Of a stretch of DNA of 64,000 bases, positions 53,584 to 62,551 are shown one piece after another. The notes under the pieces were generated by a model. It saw only the letters and a list, made by a program, of their open reading frames with translations. It was not told the origin of the DNA and ran no database searches. The translations under genes and the position numbers were made by a program. How positions within the stretch are numbered: position 1 is the first letter of the stretch; every line of letters starts with the position of its first letter. The DNA lies in NCBI GenBank assembly GCA_964607515.1, contig CAZSKU010000009.1, forward strand, positions 1-64,000, given 5' to 3'. The stretch is from UBA6080 sp964607515. GTDB lineage: Bacteria; Fermentibacterota; Fermentibacteria; Fermentibacterales; JCC-6.

Positions 53584-55251
53584 TCAGAACAGCCCTGTAA
53601 CCTCGCCGTCGGCGGAGATCTCCATGGTCTCCGCCGCCGATGTTCTGGGCAGTCCGGGCATCCTCATGATGTCTCCGGTGATGGGCACCAGGAAACCTGC
53701 TCCGGAGCTGATCACGATCTCCCTCACGGTTACCACGAAATCCTTGGGCCTGCCCAGCAGGTCGGGATTGTCGGACAGGGAGTTCTGGGTCTTGGCGATG
53801 CACACCGGCAACCCGGCGTAGCCGTGCTTTTTCACCCGGTCCAGGTCTTCCCTGGCCTCGGGAGTGAAATCGATGTGAGCGGCGCCGTAGATCTCCCGGG
53901 CTACGATGCCGATCTTCTCCTCCACCGGAAGGCTCCAGTCGTAGAGAGGTTTCAGCCCCGTCCCGGGGCAGCTTGCCGCGGTCATGACCTCCCGGGCCAG
54001 CCCGGTCATCCCTTTACCGCCCTTCATGAACCCCTCTCCCACCGCTGAAGGCACCCCCAGTTCCCTGCAGCGGTCCGTCACCACGTCCATCTCCTCGGGT
54101 GTGTCGTCGGGGAAGCGGTTCAGGCATACCACCGCGGGCACCCGGAACTTCCGGATGTTCTCGATGTGCTTCTCCAGATTGGGAAGCCCCCGGGCCACGG
54201 CCCCGGGATCCGGGTTGGACAGGTCTTTCCTCCTGATCCCGCCGTGCATTTTCAGGGCACGGCAGGTGGCCACCAGCACCACCGCGCACGGGGCGAACCC
54301 TCCATAGGGGCAGGTTATATCGAAAAACTTCTCCGCACCCAGGTCGAAGCCGAACCCGGCCTCCGTAACCGTCCATTCCGCCAGGGACATGGCCATTCTG
54401 GTGGCGATCACTGAACTGCATCCGTGGGCGATGTTGGCGAAGGGGCCTCCGTGTACGAAGGCCGGGGTGCCCTCCAGACTCTGGACGAGGTTGGGTCTGA
54501 CCGCCTCCTTCAGAAGCAGCGTCATGGCGCTGGAAACCCCGATGTCCTTCGCCAGCACCGGATCGCCGCCGCCTGTGTACCCCACCAGAATCCTGTTGAG
54601 TCGGTCGTGAAGGTCCTGAAGGTCCGACGCCAGGCAGAGTATCGCCATCACCTCGCTGGCGGCGGTTATGTCGAAACCGGTCTCCCGGGGCACTCCCTGT
54701 CTTCTCCCCCCAAGACCGATGACGGCGGAACGGAGGGAGCGGTCGTTCATGTCCAGAACCCTGCGGAAATTGACGGTTCTGGAATCGAGCCCCGAAGGGC
54801 TGCCCCAGTAGAGGTGGTTGTCGATGGAGGCGGCCAGCAGGTTGTGGGCGGCTCCCACCGCGTGCATGTCGCCGGTGAAGTGAAGGTTGATGTCCTCGGC
54901 GGGAATCACCTGGGAGTACCCTCCCCCGGCGGCTCCTCCCTTCATTCCGAAAACCGGTCCCAGGGAAGGCTCCCGGATGGCGCAGCAGGCCGATCGCCCG
55001 AGGTTCCTCAGACCGTCCGCAAGGCCTATGGTGGTGGTGGTCTTCCCTTCCCCGGCCGGGGTGGGGGTGATGGCGGACACCAGCACCAGCTTGCCGCGGT
55101 TCCCGGTTCCCATGGCTTCCTTTTTGATCTTGGCCTTGTACTTTCCGTACTGGACGACGTTTTTCGGGGATATTCCCAGCAGCCCCGCTATCTCCTCGAT
55201 GGGGCGCATCTTCACGCTCATGGCGATCTGCGAGTCGGTACGGACAGACAT
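53584..55251 (-). CDS. fhs: Formate-tetrahydrofolate ligase
   Basis: A 555-residue enzyme that makes 10-formyl-tetrahydrofolate from formate and ATP, feeding C1 metabolism. It shows the ATP loop PTPAGEGKTTTTIGL, EPSLGPVFGMKGGAAGGG and FNFRRVLDMNDR-like NFRRVLDMNDRSL motifs, at the normal length for the family. AAGGGA precedes the ATG at 55251. It is convergent with the peptidase gene with 6 bp between stops and no terminator visible. Confidence 0.95.
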   Translation of the reverse strand: MSVRTDSQIAMSVKMRPIEEIAGLLGISPKNVVQYGKYKAKIKKEAMGTGNRGKLVLVSAITPTPAGEGKTTTTIGLADGLRNLGRSACCAIREPSLGPVFGMKGGAAGGGYSQVIPAEDINLHFTGDMHAVGAAHNLLAASIDNHLYWGSPSGLDSRTVNFRRVLDMNDRSLRSAVIGLGGRRQGVPRETGFDITAASEVMAILCLASDLQDLHDRLNRILVGYTGGGDPVLAKDIGVSSAMTLLLKEAVRPNLVQSLEGTPAFVHGGPFANIAHGCSSVIATRMAMSLAEWTVTEAGFGFDLGAEKFFDITCPYGGFAPCAVVLVATCRALKMHGGIRRKDLSNPDPGAVARGLPNLEKHIENIRKFRVPAVVCLNRFPDDTPEEMDVVTDRCRELGVPSAVGEGFMKGGKGMTGLAREVMTAASCPGTGLKPLYDWSLPVEEKIGIVAREIYGAAHIDFTPEAREDLDRVKKHGYAGLPVCIAKTQNSLSDNPDLLGRPKDFVVTVREIVISSGAGFLVPITGDIMRMPGLPRTSAAETMEISADGEVTGLF

Positions 55252-55264
55252 GGCATTCCCTTCT

Positions 55265-55498
55265 TCAGAACCCGTTGGTGCTGGTCTTCTCCGGAGGCTC
55301 CGGGAGGGTCCGTTCCCGGGCCGGTTGAACCACCTCCTCCAGGACGGCGCCCGAAGGAAGACCGAACCCCGGCAGCGGGTAAACCACAAAGACCGGCACT
55401 CCGCCTATCCTGCCGGACACCAAGCACTGAGGCACGCCCGTGGAGTCGGCGGTTCTGACGGCATGTTCAATGGCCCGGGCCCTCTCATGATGGACCAT
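55265..55498 (-). CDS. Small hypothetical protein upstream of fhs
   Basis: A 77-residue frame ending 13 bp before the fhs start. GGGAGG at good spacing before the ATG argues that it is translated. The product (MVHHERARAIEHAVRTAD, then VSGRIGGVPVFVVYPLPG) is not recognised; it could be a short DUF or an upstream regulatory peptide. Its co-transcription with fhs is likely. Confidence 0.6.
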   Translation of the reverse strand: MVHHERARAIEHAVRTADSTGVPQCLVSGRIGGVPVFVVYPLPGFGLPSGAVLEEVVQPARERTLPEPPEKTSTNGF

Positions 55499-55568
55499 AT
55501 CGCCTCCCTGCTCAGGTTATCATGACCGATAATCCATTCCGGAGCAAGAAAGAGGAACGATCAAACAC

Positions 55569-55598
55569 AAAAAAGGGGGGAGGGTTCCCCCTCCCCCC
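55569..55598 (-). terminator. Intrinsic terminator of the Spy/CpxP-like gene
   Basis: GGGGGGAGGG (55575-55584) pairs perfectly with CCCTCCCCCC (55589-55598) around TTCC. On the minus strand a run of six T (55574-55569) follows. It lies 14 bp past the stop at 55612. Confidence 0.88.
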
Positions 55599-55611
55599 GG
55601 AACGGGCATTC

Positions 55612-56103
55612 TCAGAACACTTCCCGGTGAGGTGGTGCCATCCCTTCCCGGTGGTGTCCCATGCCCTCGGTTCGGTGCTCCGTGCACCTCTCCCGCTCCA
55701 TCCCGGCCAGTTCCTGCAGCTGCCCTGGGGTGAGGACTGCCCTGACGGAGGCCATGGCTTCCGCCGTTATTCCGTTGATCCGGCGCATCCTCTCGATCCT
55801 CAGGTTCAGCATGGATTCGAGGCCCGACCGGCTGAAACCATCCGAACAGAAGTACTCCACTATTCCCGAAGAGCCCGCTTCCGTATCGGCCAGTTCCTCA
55901 AGCAGGGCTTCCGCATCCTCCATGATGCCGGAGATTTCCTCCCTCTGCTGGTCCGAGAGTTCCAGGCGATTCATCGCGTGAAGAAAACCGCCCATCACCG
56001 GATGACCCGCCCCCTCCCGGGGACCCCGGTCGAAGGGCTGGGAATAGGCCGCCGGGGCCCCGGCGAGGGCCGCAACGGCGACGATCCACATGGTCTTTCT
56101 CAT
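55612..56103 (-). CDS. Spy/CpxP-like periplasmic protein (LTXXQ family)
   Basis: A 163-residue exported protein with a signal peptide (MRKTMWIVAVAALAGAPAAYS) and the helical LTXXQ pattern: LELSDQQREEI near residue 50 and VLTPGQLQELAGM near 130. The C-terminus is rich in His and Glu (EGMGHHREGM), suggesting metal binding. Relatives act as envelope-stress chaperones or heavy-metal sensors. GGAAAGGA lies before the ATG. It has its own terminator. Confidence 0.83.
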   Translation of the reverse strand: MRKTMWIVAVAALAGAPAAYSQPFDRGPREGAGHPVMGGFLHAMNRLELSDQQREEISGIMEDAEALLEELADTEAGSSGIVEYFCSDGFSRSGLESMLNLRIERMRRINGITAEAMASVRAVLTPGQLQELAGMERERCTEHRTEGMGHHREGMAPPHREVF

Positions 56104-56306
56104 GGTTGCATCCTTTCCAGCGCTGTGCGCAACGGGAGTATGAAAGGGGCGGTTCAAGGGATTGTTGCGGGGATGTAACAGAATGTGAAAGGCGCCCCCC
56201 CCGGATTGCCCGGACTGCAGGCGCCGGCTATCGTAGACGTGGCCTTGCGTTCTTACCGCGGGATTGTGGTATTCATGGGGTCTACGGCCCGGAATGGCAG
56301 ACACTG

Positions 56307-56783
56307 ATGGACAGCCGGGGAAAGCCCGAGATTTTCGTTGACGCCGACGGATGCCCCGTGAGAAGGGAGATCTTCAGGGTGGCCTCCAGGTACGGTCTCG
56401 AGGTTATCCTGGTCTCGAATTCATGGATGAGAATTCCGGAGTCGGACCGGATAAGACTCGAGGTGGTGGAGTCCGGGGAGAATGTCACCGACGACTGGAT
56501 AGCGGAAAAGGCCGGAGAGGGGGATCTGGTGGTTACCGGCGACATCCCGCTGGCGGCGAGATGTCTGAAGGCGGGTGCCTCCGTGCTGGGATTCACCGGA
56601 AAGCCGTTCACCGAGGACAACATCGGCGACATTCTGGCCACCAGAAACCTGTTCGCCGATCTCAGGGAGCAGGGAATGATCATCCGCGGGCCTTCCCCGC
56701 TGAAGGATCAGGACAGGTCCAGGTTTCTCCGTGTCATGGACGAGATGCTGAACAGGCTCCTAAAAACCGGTGGGAGAGGGTAG
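56307..56783 (+). CDS. YaiI/UPF0178 (DUF188) protein
   Basis: A 158-residue cytoplasmic protein with the PIN-like motif FVDADGCPVRREI, NSWMRIPESDRI and VVTGDIPLAARCL. Family members are uncharacterised but have acidic residues like a nuclease. It is a single gene ending in a bidirectional terminator that overlaps its stop. Confidence 0.92.
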   Translation: MDSRGKPEIFVDADGCPVRREIFRVASRYGLEVILVSNSWMRIPESDRIRLEVVESGENVTDDWIAEKAGEGDLVVTGDIPLAARCLKAGASVLGFTGKPFTEDNIGDILATRNLFADLREQGMIIRGPSPLKDQDRSRFLRVMDEMLNRLLKTGGRG

Positions 56784-56809
56784 GGGCGCCCGGAACCGGG
56801 CGCCCCTAC
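56780..56809. terminator. Bidirectional terminator between convergent genes
   Basis: GTAGGGGCGCCCGG (56780-56793) and CCGGGCGCCCCTAC (56796-56809) form a perfect 14-bp stem with a two-base AA centre. It lies between the convergent yaiI-like and FadL-like genes and contains the stop codon of the former. Confidence 0.75.
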
Positions 56810-56815
56810 GGTAAA

Positions 56816-58087
56816 TCAGAAGTCTGCGGTGACGCCCAGGTTAAGGAAAGTCACGTTCTTAGAGTACTGGTGGCCCTCGAAGTTGCCTGCCCCCTCGCCG
56901 TCCTCCAGGAAGGCGTGGGCTGATGACACCACGATGCCCATGTTCTCCGCCACCGCCCAGCGCACCCCGCCGCCGAGCATCCCCGATTTCATCATGTACT
57001 CGAAATCGGTGAAGGTTTCCGGGTTGCCTCCGTTGTCGGCGTACACGTATCCCAGCCCCAGTTCCACACGGGGGCTCACCCTCCACTGGGTACTGAGCCC
57101 GGCTTCCCAGCCGTCGTCGTAGGAATCCGAAAGCCCGTCATCCTCGCCCTGGTCGGATGCGCCGGTGAAGTAGTAGTTGCCGGTGAATCCCAGGGTGACC
57201 CGGGGCATGACGTCGAACTGCATGCCCAGCCCCAGCACCGCCGGAAGGTCCCTTCTCTGAAGGGCGCCGTCGGCCAGTTCGGGCATCAGGGCTGCCCAGG
57301 TGTTCTCTTCGGTCTCCGCCTCCCACTCCAGGGGGGTGGCGGTCTCGTAGCGCACCGCCAGATTTACTCCGGGGGCTGGCATATAGTTCAGCCCGACTAT
57401 CCCGGCGAAGCCCGAGGCCTTCCGGGTGCAGTCCAGAACCGCCTGGGTGGATCCCACCACGGTACCGCTGTCGAGGCTGACGATAACAAAATCGGCGTTG
57501 GCCTCGTATTCCCTCACTGCGCTGGTGAACCTTCCCGCAAGAGCGGCGGAAAGCTCGGGGGTTATCGAGTAGGCCGCACCGGCGGTTCCGGCGTAGTAAG
57601 CGGCCCCGGCCTTAAGATAGCCGTCGGTCATGATTGCTGCGTAGCCCGGACCGTACTGGTACTGAACCAGCCCGGTCTGAAGCACCGGCATGATGGGCAG
57701 GCCGCTCTCGTACTCCAGGGTGCCTCCCCCGGCGGGAACCGTGAAGGCTCCGAACAGCGCCATATCTCCGGCTCCGTACACCGCGTAGAAGTTGGGGAGG
57801 AAGCTGGTGGGCTTGGTGGTCTCGAACTCCTCCGATTCGCTGGAGCCCAGGGGCACCGCGGTGACGGTGTAGTTCTTGGCGATGTACTGGGTGCTGGCAT
57901 TGAGATGGAAACCATCTTCGAGATACACCAGCCCAGCGGGGTTGTACGACACCAGATCGGCTCCGTCCACAGCGCCGTTCCTGGCCATCGCCATGAAGAA
58001 GTCGGCGCTCCGGCCGCCCAGGTAGTCGATATGTCCCGCCGGCAAGGCGGAGACTGCCAGCAGGAGAATCATCAAGGTTCTGCTCAT
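56816..58087 (-). CDS. FadL/OmpP1-type outer-membrane transport protein
   Basis: A 423-residue beta-barrel with a signal peptide (MSRTLMILLLAVSALPAG). The N-terminal segment GADLVSYNPAGLVYLEDGFHLNAS matches the FadL hatch, and the last residue is Phe (GVTADF), a signal for outer-membrane insertion. It would move hydrophobic compounds, for example fatty acids or aromatics, across the outer membrane. Confidence 0.87.
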   Translation of the reverse strand: MSRTLMILLLAVSALPAGHIDYLGGRSADFFMAMARNGAVDGADLVSYNPAGLVYLEDGFHLNASTQYIAKNYTVTAVPLGSSESEEFETTKPTSFLPNFYAVYGAGDMALFGAFTVPAGGGTLEYESGLPIMPVLQTGLVQYQYGPGYAAIMTDGYLKAGAAYYAGTAGAAYSITPELSAALAGRFTSAVREYEANADFVIVSLDSGTVVGSTQAVLDCTRKASGFAGIVGLNYMPAPGVNLAVRYETATPLEWEAETEENTWAALMPELADGALQRRDLPAVLGLGMQFDVMPRVTLGFTGNYYFTGASDQGEDDGLSDSYDDGWEAGLSTQWRVSPRVELGLGYVYADNGGNPETFTDFEYMMKSGMLGGGVRWAVAENMGIVVSSAHAFLEDGEGAGNFEGHQYSKNVTFLNLGVTADF

Positions 58088-58109
58088 CCCTCCTCCAATC
58101 TAACGTGAT

Positions 58110-59225
58110 TCAGTACCCCAGAAGCACCACTCTGGGATAGTCCAGCGGGTCCTCCTCGTAGGCGGCGATGCCGTAGGGAGTCACCACGAAGGTCCACGAT
58201 TCCATGTCGCCGGGGCCCGACGCCGTGCCCAGCCAGTCGCCTGTGTTCCGGTCGAACAGGTCGAAGACCGGGGTTCCCGGACCTCCCCTTCGGGCCCACA
58301 ACCTTCCTTCGGCGTCGCTGCCCAGGGATGTCACTGCGAAATGGAACTCCTTCGGATTGTAATCCTCCGACGCCATGGCCGCGCCTCCCCTGCCCATCCC
58401 CAGCATCTGCTGACGGCGCTGCTCGAAGAGTTCCACTTCCTCGTTGAGTTCCCGCTGGGTTTTCCTCACCGGTGAGTAGCCTGGTCTGGTAATGGTCTTC
58501 GGGGCGGCGCCGCTTCCGTCGAACACCAGAATCCGGTAGCTCTCATGGCCCAGGGGAGCGTAGAACACCAGGGAATCGGCAACCTCCAAGGGCGGTTCGG
58601 GGTCCATGAACCGGGACGCCATCCGGCTCGGATCGAACCGGCTCCACTCCTCGGTGTAGACCACCTCGGGTTCAGCGCTGCTCCGGGACCAGCCCGCCAG
58701 GGCCTCCCCGCTGGCGCCCTCATCCCTGTCGAAAAGCCCCTGGTGACCGACGATCAGTCTCCCGTCCGAGTCAATGGTGAAGGGCGCCCTGGGAGAGAAG
58801 CCCATAAGGGTTCCGGAATAGCCGGTATCAGGGTGGAAGAACTCGAACTCCCCGGCCCTGGGGTCCGTGACGGCCACCATGCCGTCTCCCATGACGGCCA
58901 TGTCCCTCACGCTCAGAAGCTCGCCCGGGGCTTCTCCCGGCCCTCCGTACTCCGCCAGGAACACCCCCTCCCGAGAGAATACCCGCAGGGTCTGCCGGTT
59001 GGAATCCAGCACAAGGAGTTCTCCGTCAGGGGTGAAATCCACCGAAGCGATAGCCCCGAAGACCAGATTCTCGTCCCCCAGTTCCACCCCCACGGTGTCC
59101 ACGGGAACCAGCGCCTCCAGGGATCCTTCACCGGCGCCCTCGGGGCTGCCCCCGGAACGGCACGCGGCGACTGCAGCCAGAGATCCGAACGTCAGAAGAA
59201 GCGGCCTGGGAATTCTGCGTGCCAT
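58110..59225 (-). CDS. Six-bladed beta-propeller lipoprotein
   Basis: A 371-residue lipoprotein with lipobox AVAAC (Cys22). Blade-like repeats follow: DGELLVLDSNRQTLRVFSREG, GDGMVAVTDPRAGEFEFF, DSDGRLIVGHQG. It resembles 6-bladed propellers of Bacteroidetes (NHL-like). A short linker near residues 260-285 is rich in Gln and Gly. The function is unknown. It lies between the FadL-like and SGNH-like genes. Confidence 0.78.
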   Translation of the reverse strand: MARRIPRPLLLTFGSLAAVAACRSGGSPEGAGEGSLEALVPVDTVGVELGDENLVFGAIASVDFTPDGELLVLDSNRQTLRVFSREGVFLAEYGGPGEAPGELLSVRDMAVMGDGMVAVTDPRAGEFEFFHPDTGYSGTLMGFSPRAPFTIDSDGRLIVGHQGLFDRDEGASGEALAGWSRSSAEPEVVYTEEWSRFDPSRMASRFMDPEPPLEVADSLVFYAPLGHESYRILVFDGSGAAPKTITRPGYSPVRKTQRELNEEVELFEQRRQQMLGMGRGGAAMASEDYNPKEFHFAVTSLGSDAEGRLWARRGGPGTPVFDLFDRNTGDWLGTASGPGDMESWTFVVTPYGIAAYEEDPLDYPRVVLLGY

Positions 59226-59244
59226 CAGTACTGCAACCCTTCCC

Positions 59245-60606
59245 CTACCGGTCCCCCGGCACCCACGGAAGAACCTCGGACGCCAGCATATCCGCTATCA
59301 TGGCGTTGGCGAAGGGTTCCACGTGAACTCCTGAGTAATCGTTGTAGACCGTGGCCTGCACTTCGTCGAAGGCCCCGGCATAGCTGCGGAAATCCCCGAT
59401 GCCCGCTGCACGGCTGTCAAAGAGGCTGTAGGCGGCGGTGTACAGCTCCTTGAAGGCCGGGTCGTCCCCCGCCAGAAAGAACTCGAACCCCCCCTGGTGT
59501 ATCTCTTCCTCTTCCTCCGTAAGAACCTTGTCTCCGTACCACACCGACGGCTGCCAGACGAAGATGCACCGGAATCCGTAGTGATCCCCGAGGGTCCTGG
59601 CCAGGTCCGCATTTCCTGTGTACGTGTCCACGATGTCCCGGGCCAGGGAATCCACAGGAACTCCCATGGTTCGATAGGTTTCCAGGTTTTCGGGAGTCCT
59701 GACCCTCTCGTTTATCCTTCCCCTGAGCGCCGCGACGAGCATTCCGATATTGGTCCTCTGGAAGATCGCCTGCAAAGGGTTGGGAATAAGAAACGCCTCC
59801 GGCCTTCCCTCGACCCTGGCTGCGATGAGCCTCTGGGAGTGGTGACCTCCGGCGGCGCCGGACTCGTATGCGCCCCACACATCATTGAAGCCGTCGTAGA
59901 AAACCACCACGTCGGGCAGATTGCCGTTGCGGATCTGCAGGGCGAGCTCGATGACCTCCTGTGTGGAGGAATGGCCGGTCTGGGCGAAGTTGAACACCTC
60001 CACGGGGCCCTCAACGGCATCATCCAGCCTTGATTGGAGAAACGCGGGAATCGTGTTCCGGTCCGAGACGTTCATTCCCCACATGGCGCTTCCGCCGAAA
60101 AGGAACACCCTGAAGGCATCGGGGGCCCGGGAGGCGCCGGGAACCACCCTGAAACCGTCCCCGGACACTGTCACGCTGTCGCAGTTCAGCCGGGGGTTCG
60201 ACCTCCACACCACGAAGGGGGCGTATACCCCCTGCACCGCCGCTGCCTGCACCTCCTCGAGGTGCCCCTCCTGAACCTTCCTTTCATGGATTAGAAGGCT
60301 TTCCGGAGGAAGCAGCTTCATCACCACCACCGACGCAAGTTCCAGGATGACCGCCAGCATCACCAGGTTGAGGACTATCACCGCGACGCCCCGATAGAAC
60401 CCCGGGAACCGCCTGCCGAGGATGCCCGCGAAGACCAGGAACACCCCCAGGGCAAGGGCGATGATCTGGTTCCTGCTGAGGCCGCCCTCCGCGCTCAGCC
60501 CCAGCCGGTCCGCCAGCAGTCCGAAGGCTATCATACCCAGCCCGCTGACCACCGATGCCAGCCTCAGAAAACCAACGGTTCCGTCACTCAGCTCCGACTT
60601 CGCCAT
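59245..60606 (-). CDS. SGNH/GDSL-like hydrolase-fold membrane protein
   Basis: A 453-residue protein with three N-terminal helices (residues about 10-110) and an extracytoplasmic SGNH-like domain. VFLFGGSAMWGMNV carries the nucleophile Ser, FYDGFNDVWGAY the Asn block, and YNDYSGVHVEPFA the catalytic Asp/His pair. It resembles acyl- or acetyl-transferases/esterases acting on envelope glycans. The ATG at 60606 has GGGGGAAAGG upstream; an ATG at 60645 is less likely. Confidence 0.75.
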   Translation of the reverse strand: MAKSELSDGTVGFLRLASVVSGLGMIAFGLLADRLGLSAEGGLSRNQIIALALGVFLVFAGILGRRFPGFYRGVAVIVLNLVMLAVILELASVVVMKLLPPESLLIHERKVQEGHLEEVQAAAVQGVYAPFVVWRSNPRLNCDSVTVSGDGFRVVPGASRAPDAFRVFLFGGSAMWGMNVSDRNTIPAFLQSRLDDAVEGPVEVFNFAQTGHSSTQEVIELALQIRNGNLPDVVVFYDGFNDVWGAYESGAAGGHHSQRLIAARVEGRPEAFLIPNPLQAIFQRTNIGMLVAALRGRINERVRTPENLETYRTMGVPVDSLARDIVDTYTGNADLARTLGDHYGFRCIFVWQPSVWYGDKVLTEEEEEIHQGGFEFFLAGDDPAFKELYTAAYSLFDSRAAGIGDFRSYAGAFDEVQATVYNDYSGVHVEPFANAMIADMLASEVLPWVPGDR

Positions 60607-60767
60607 GAAGGCCACCTTTCCCCCATGTTCCCCACCGGAAAGCATGGTCGGAAACCTATGCTTCTCCGTTCATCTCTGCAAGGGCACGGGAGTATGGCTC
60701 CCTGCGCTCCGCTCGGTTGCCTCTCAAAGAGAGGTTTGGTATAGCTTGACCAGTTCGGCCGCTTCCC
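60607..60767. other. First part of the 348-bp gap before tupA: no gene seen
   Basis: No supported coding frame. It contains the short hairpin CCTCTC-AAA-GAGAGG (60720-60734) followed by TTT, which could be a weak plus-strand terminator. The rest of the gap (60768-60954) is the structured leader described next. Confidence 0.4.
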
Positions 60768-60935
60768 GACCCCGGCTTCCTGTAGCATGGCGCCATGGAG
60801 ACCGGGGCGACAGGGTTGCGCTGGAAACGGCGCAGCCTCCCGTGTTTGGAAAGGGATAGGACGCCGAAACAGCATCGTCCCCTGTCCGGGGCGGCGTTGA
60901 TCCCTTTCCATGAACCGAGCCTGCGGTCGGGTTCG
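60768..60935 (+). promoter_or_regulatory. Predicted structured leader RNA upstream of tupA
   Basis: Four hairpins lie in a row. CCCCGG/CCGGGG (60770-60775/60802-60807) encloses the self-complementary CATGGCGCCATG. GGTTGCGC/GCGCAGCC (60814-60821/60830-60837) has the loop TGGAAACG. An 11-bp stem TGGAAAGGGAT/ATCCCTTTCCA (60847-60857/60900-60910) encloses ACGCCG/CGGCGT and CCCC/GGGG. GAACC/GGTTC lies at 60912-60934. The ribosome site AGGAGGG is 10 bases later. It may be a Moco/tungsten-cofactor riboswitch or attenuator; the class is unproven. Confidence 0.55.
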
Positions 60936-60954
60936 ACAATCGTGAGGAGGGTAT

Positions 60955-61854
60955 ATGTTGTCCTGGTTGCGTTTCCTCTGCCTGGCGCTCTGCCTTGGGC
61001 TCCTGCTTCCCGGATGCGGTGAGCAGCCCGGTGCCCAGGATGCCGGCTCGGACTCCACTGCGGTGCAGGAACCCGAGGGCTACCCGCCCAGGGAAAGGGT
61101 GGAGCGGCTGCTGATTGCAACCACCACCAGTCTCTACGACACCGGTCTCTGGGCATACCTGGAGCCCATGTTCGAAGAGCAGTACGGCGTCGAGCTGGAC
61201 ATCCTCTACGCCGGCACCGGCAAGGCCATGGAATGGGGCATGAGGGGCGACGTGGACGTCATCGTCGTTCACGACCGGGTCCGCGAGGAAACCTTCATAG
61301 CCGACGGCTACGGCGTTTCCCGGAATCCCTTTGCCTACAACTTCTTCATTGTAGTAGGCCCGCCGGACGACCCCGCGGGTATACGGGACATGGCTCCCGA
61401 AGCCGCCCTGGGGGCCCTTTTCACCGGGGCCTCCACACCCTTCATTTCCAGGGGCGACGAGTCCGGCACCCACGCCCAGGAGAAGCGCCTCTGGGCCGCC
61501 GCGGGGCTGGAGTACGAGACAGTCCGCACCTCCGGCGACTGGTACGTGGAGGCCGGAACGGGAATGGGTCCCACCCTCAACATGGCCAACGAGATGAGGG
61601 CTTACGCCCTGTCGGACATCGCCACTTTCCTGGCCTACCAGGGCGACGTTGACCTCGAAATCATCATCGGTGCCGGCGACGCCATGCGCAACGTCTACGC
61701 GGTGATCCCCCTGACCACAGCCCGTAATCCGGAGATGGCCCAGAACATGGTGACCTTCCTGACCTCCCCCGAGGTTCAGGAACTGATAGGCGCCTACGGT
61801 GTCGTGGAGTGGGGCAGCCAGCTCTTCACTCCCTGCGCTGGACAGGACCTCTAG
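60955..61854 (+). CDS. tupA: Tungstate ABC transporter, substrate-binding lipoprotein
   Basis: A 299-residue lipoprotein with lipobox LLLPGCG (Cys21). It has the TupA pattern TTTSLYDTGL, AGTGKAMEWG, and SRGDESGTHAQE, which bind the oxyanion. TupA proteins prefer tungstate strongly over molybdate. It heads tupABC. The leader upstream is highly structured. Tungstate uptake suggests tungsten-dependent oxidoreductases elsewhere in the genome. Confidence 0.92.
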   Translation: MLSWLRFLCLALCLGLLLPGCGEQPGAQDAGSDSTAVQEPEGYPPRERVERLLIATTTSLYDTGLWAYLEPMFEEQYGVELDILYAGTGKAMEWGMRGDVDVIVVHDRVREETFIADGYGVSRNPFAYNFFIVVGPPDDPAGIRDMAPEAALGALFTGASTPFISRGDESGTHAQEKRLWAAAGLEYETVRTSGDWYVEAGTGMGPTLNMANEMRAYALSDIATFLAYQGDVDLEIIIGAGDAMRNVYAVIPLTTARNPEMAQNMVTFLTSPEVQELIGAYGVVEWGSQLFTPCAGQDL

Positions 61855-61858
61855 AGGA

Positions 61859-62551
61859 TTGAACAAGCTGGCGGAAGCCTTCGTCATAGCGCTGAGGCTC
61901 ATCGTCACCGGAGACCCGGTGGTTATGGAGATCACGCTTCTGACCCTTGCGGTTTCCGCCAGCTCCACCCTGATCGCCTGCGTTCTCTTCACTCCCCTGG
62001 CCTGCATGATCCATTTCACCCGCTTCCCCGGAAGGAAGGTGGTGATCGGGATTATCCAGGCCCTCTACAGCATGCCCACCGTGTTCGCCGGGCTGATCGT
62101 CTTCCTCTTCCTCTCCCGGGCGGGCCCGCTGGGCGGCCTGGGGCTGCTCTTCACCCCCAGGGCCATGGTCATCGCGGAAGTGGTCCTGGTGGCCCCGGTG
62201 GTCCTCGGTCTTGTCATTTCGGCCCTGAAGGTATCAGCCGGTGATTCCGCCGACACCGTAAGGGCTCTGGGTGCCAGCCCGCTGCAAACCGCCTTGGTGG
62301 TGCTGGTGGAAGCCAGGTTCGCGGTGTTGTCGGCTTTTCTTCTGGGATTCGGCAGGGCCATTTCCGAGGTGGGCGCCGCCATGATGGTTGGAGGCAACAT
62401 CGCCGGAAGAACCCGCACCCTGACCACCGCCATTTCCCTGGGAATCGGCAAGGGAGAGGTGGCGGAGTCCATCGCCCTGGGTCTTGTTCTCATGACCCTG
62501 GCCCTGCTGGTGAGCCTGGCGGTGCACATGACCGGGATGAGAAAAGCGTGA
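61859..62551 (+). CDS. tupB: Tungstate ABC transporter, permease
   Basis: A 230-residue permease with about six helices and the EAA loop ADTVRALGASPLQTALVVLVEARF. The product ends in MTGMRKA. A TTG at 61859 (GAGG very close) gives the length normal for TupB; the longer frame from GTG at 61799 overlaps tupA by 56 bp and is less likely. It overlaps tupC by 4 bp. Confidence 0.92.
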   Translation: MNKLAEAFVIALRLIVTGDPVVMEITLLTLAVSASSTLIACVLFTPLACMIHFTRFPGRKVVIGIIQALYSMPTVFAGLIVFLFLSRAGPLGGLGLLFTPRAMVIAEVVLVAPVVLGLVISALKVSAGDSADTVRALGASPLQTALVVLVEARFAVLSAFLLGFGRAISEVGAAMMVGGNIAGRTRTLTTAISLGIGKGEVAESIALGLVLMTLALLVSLAVHMTGMRKA

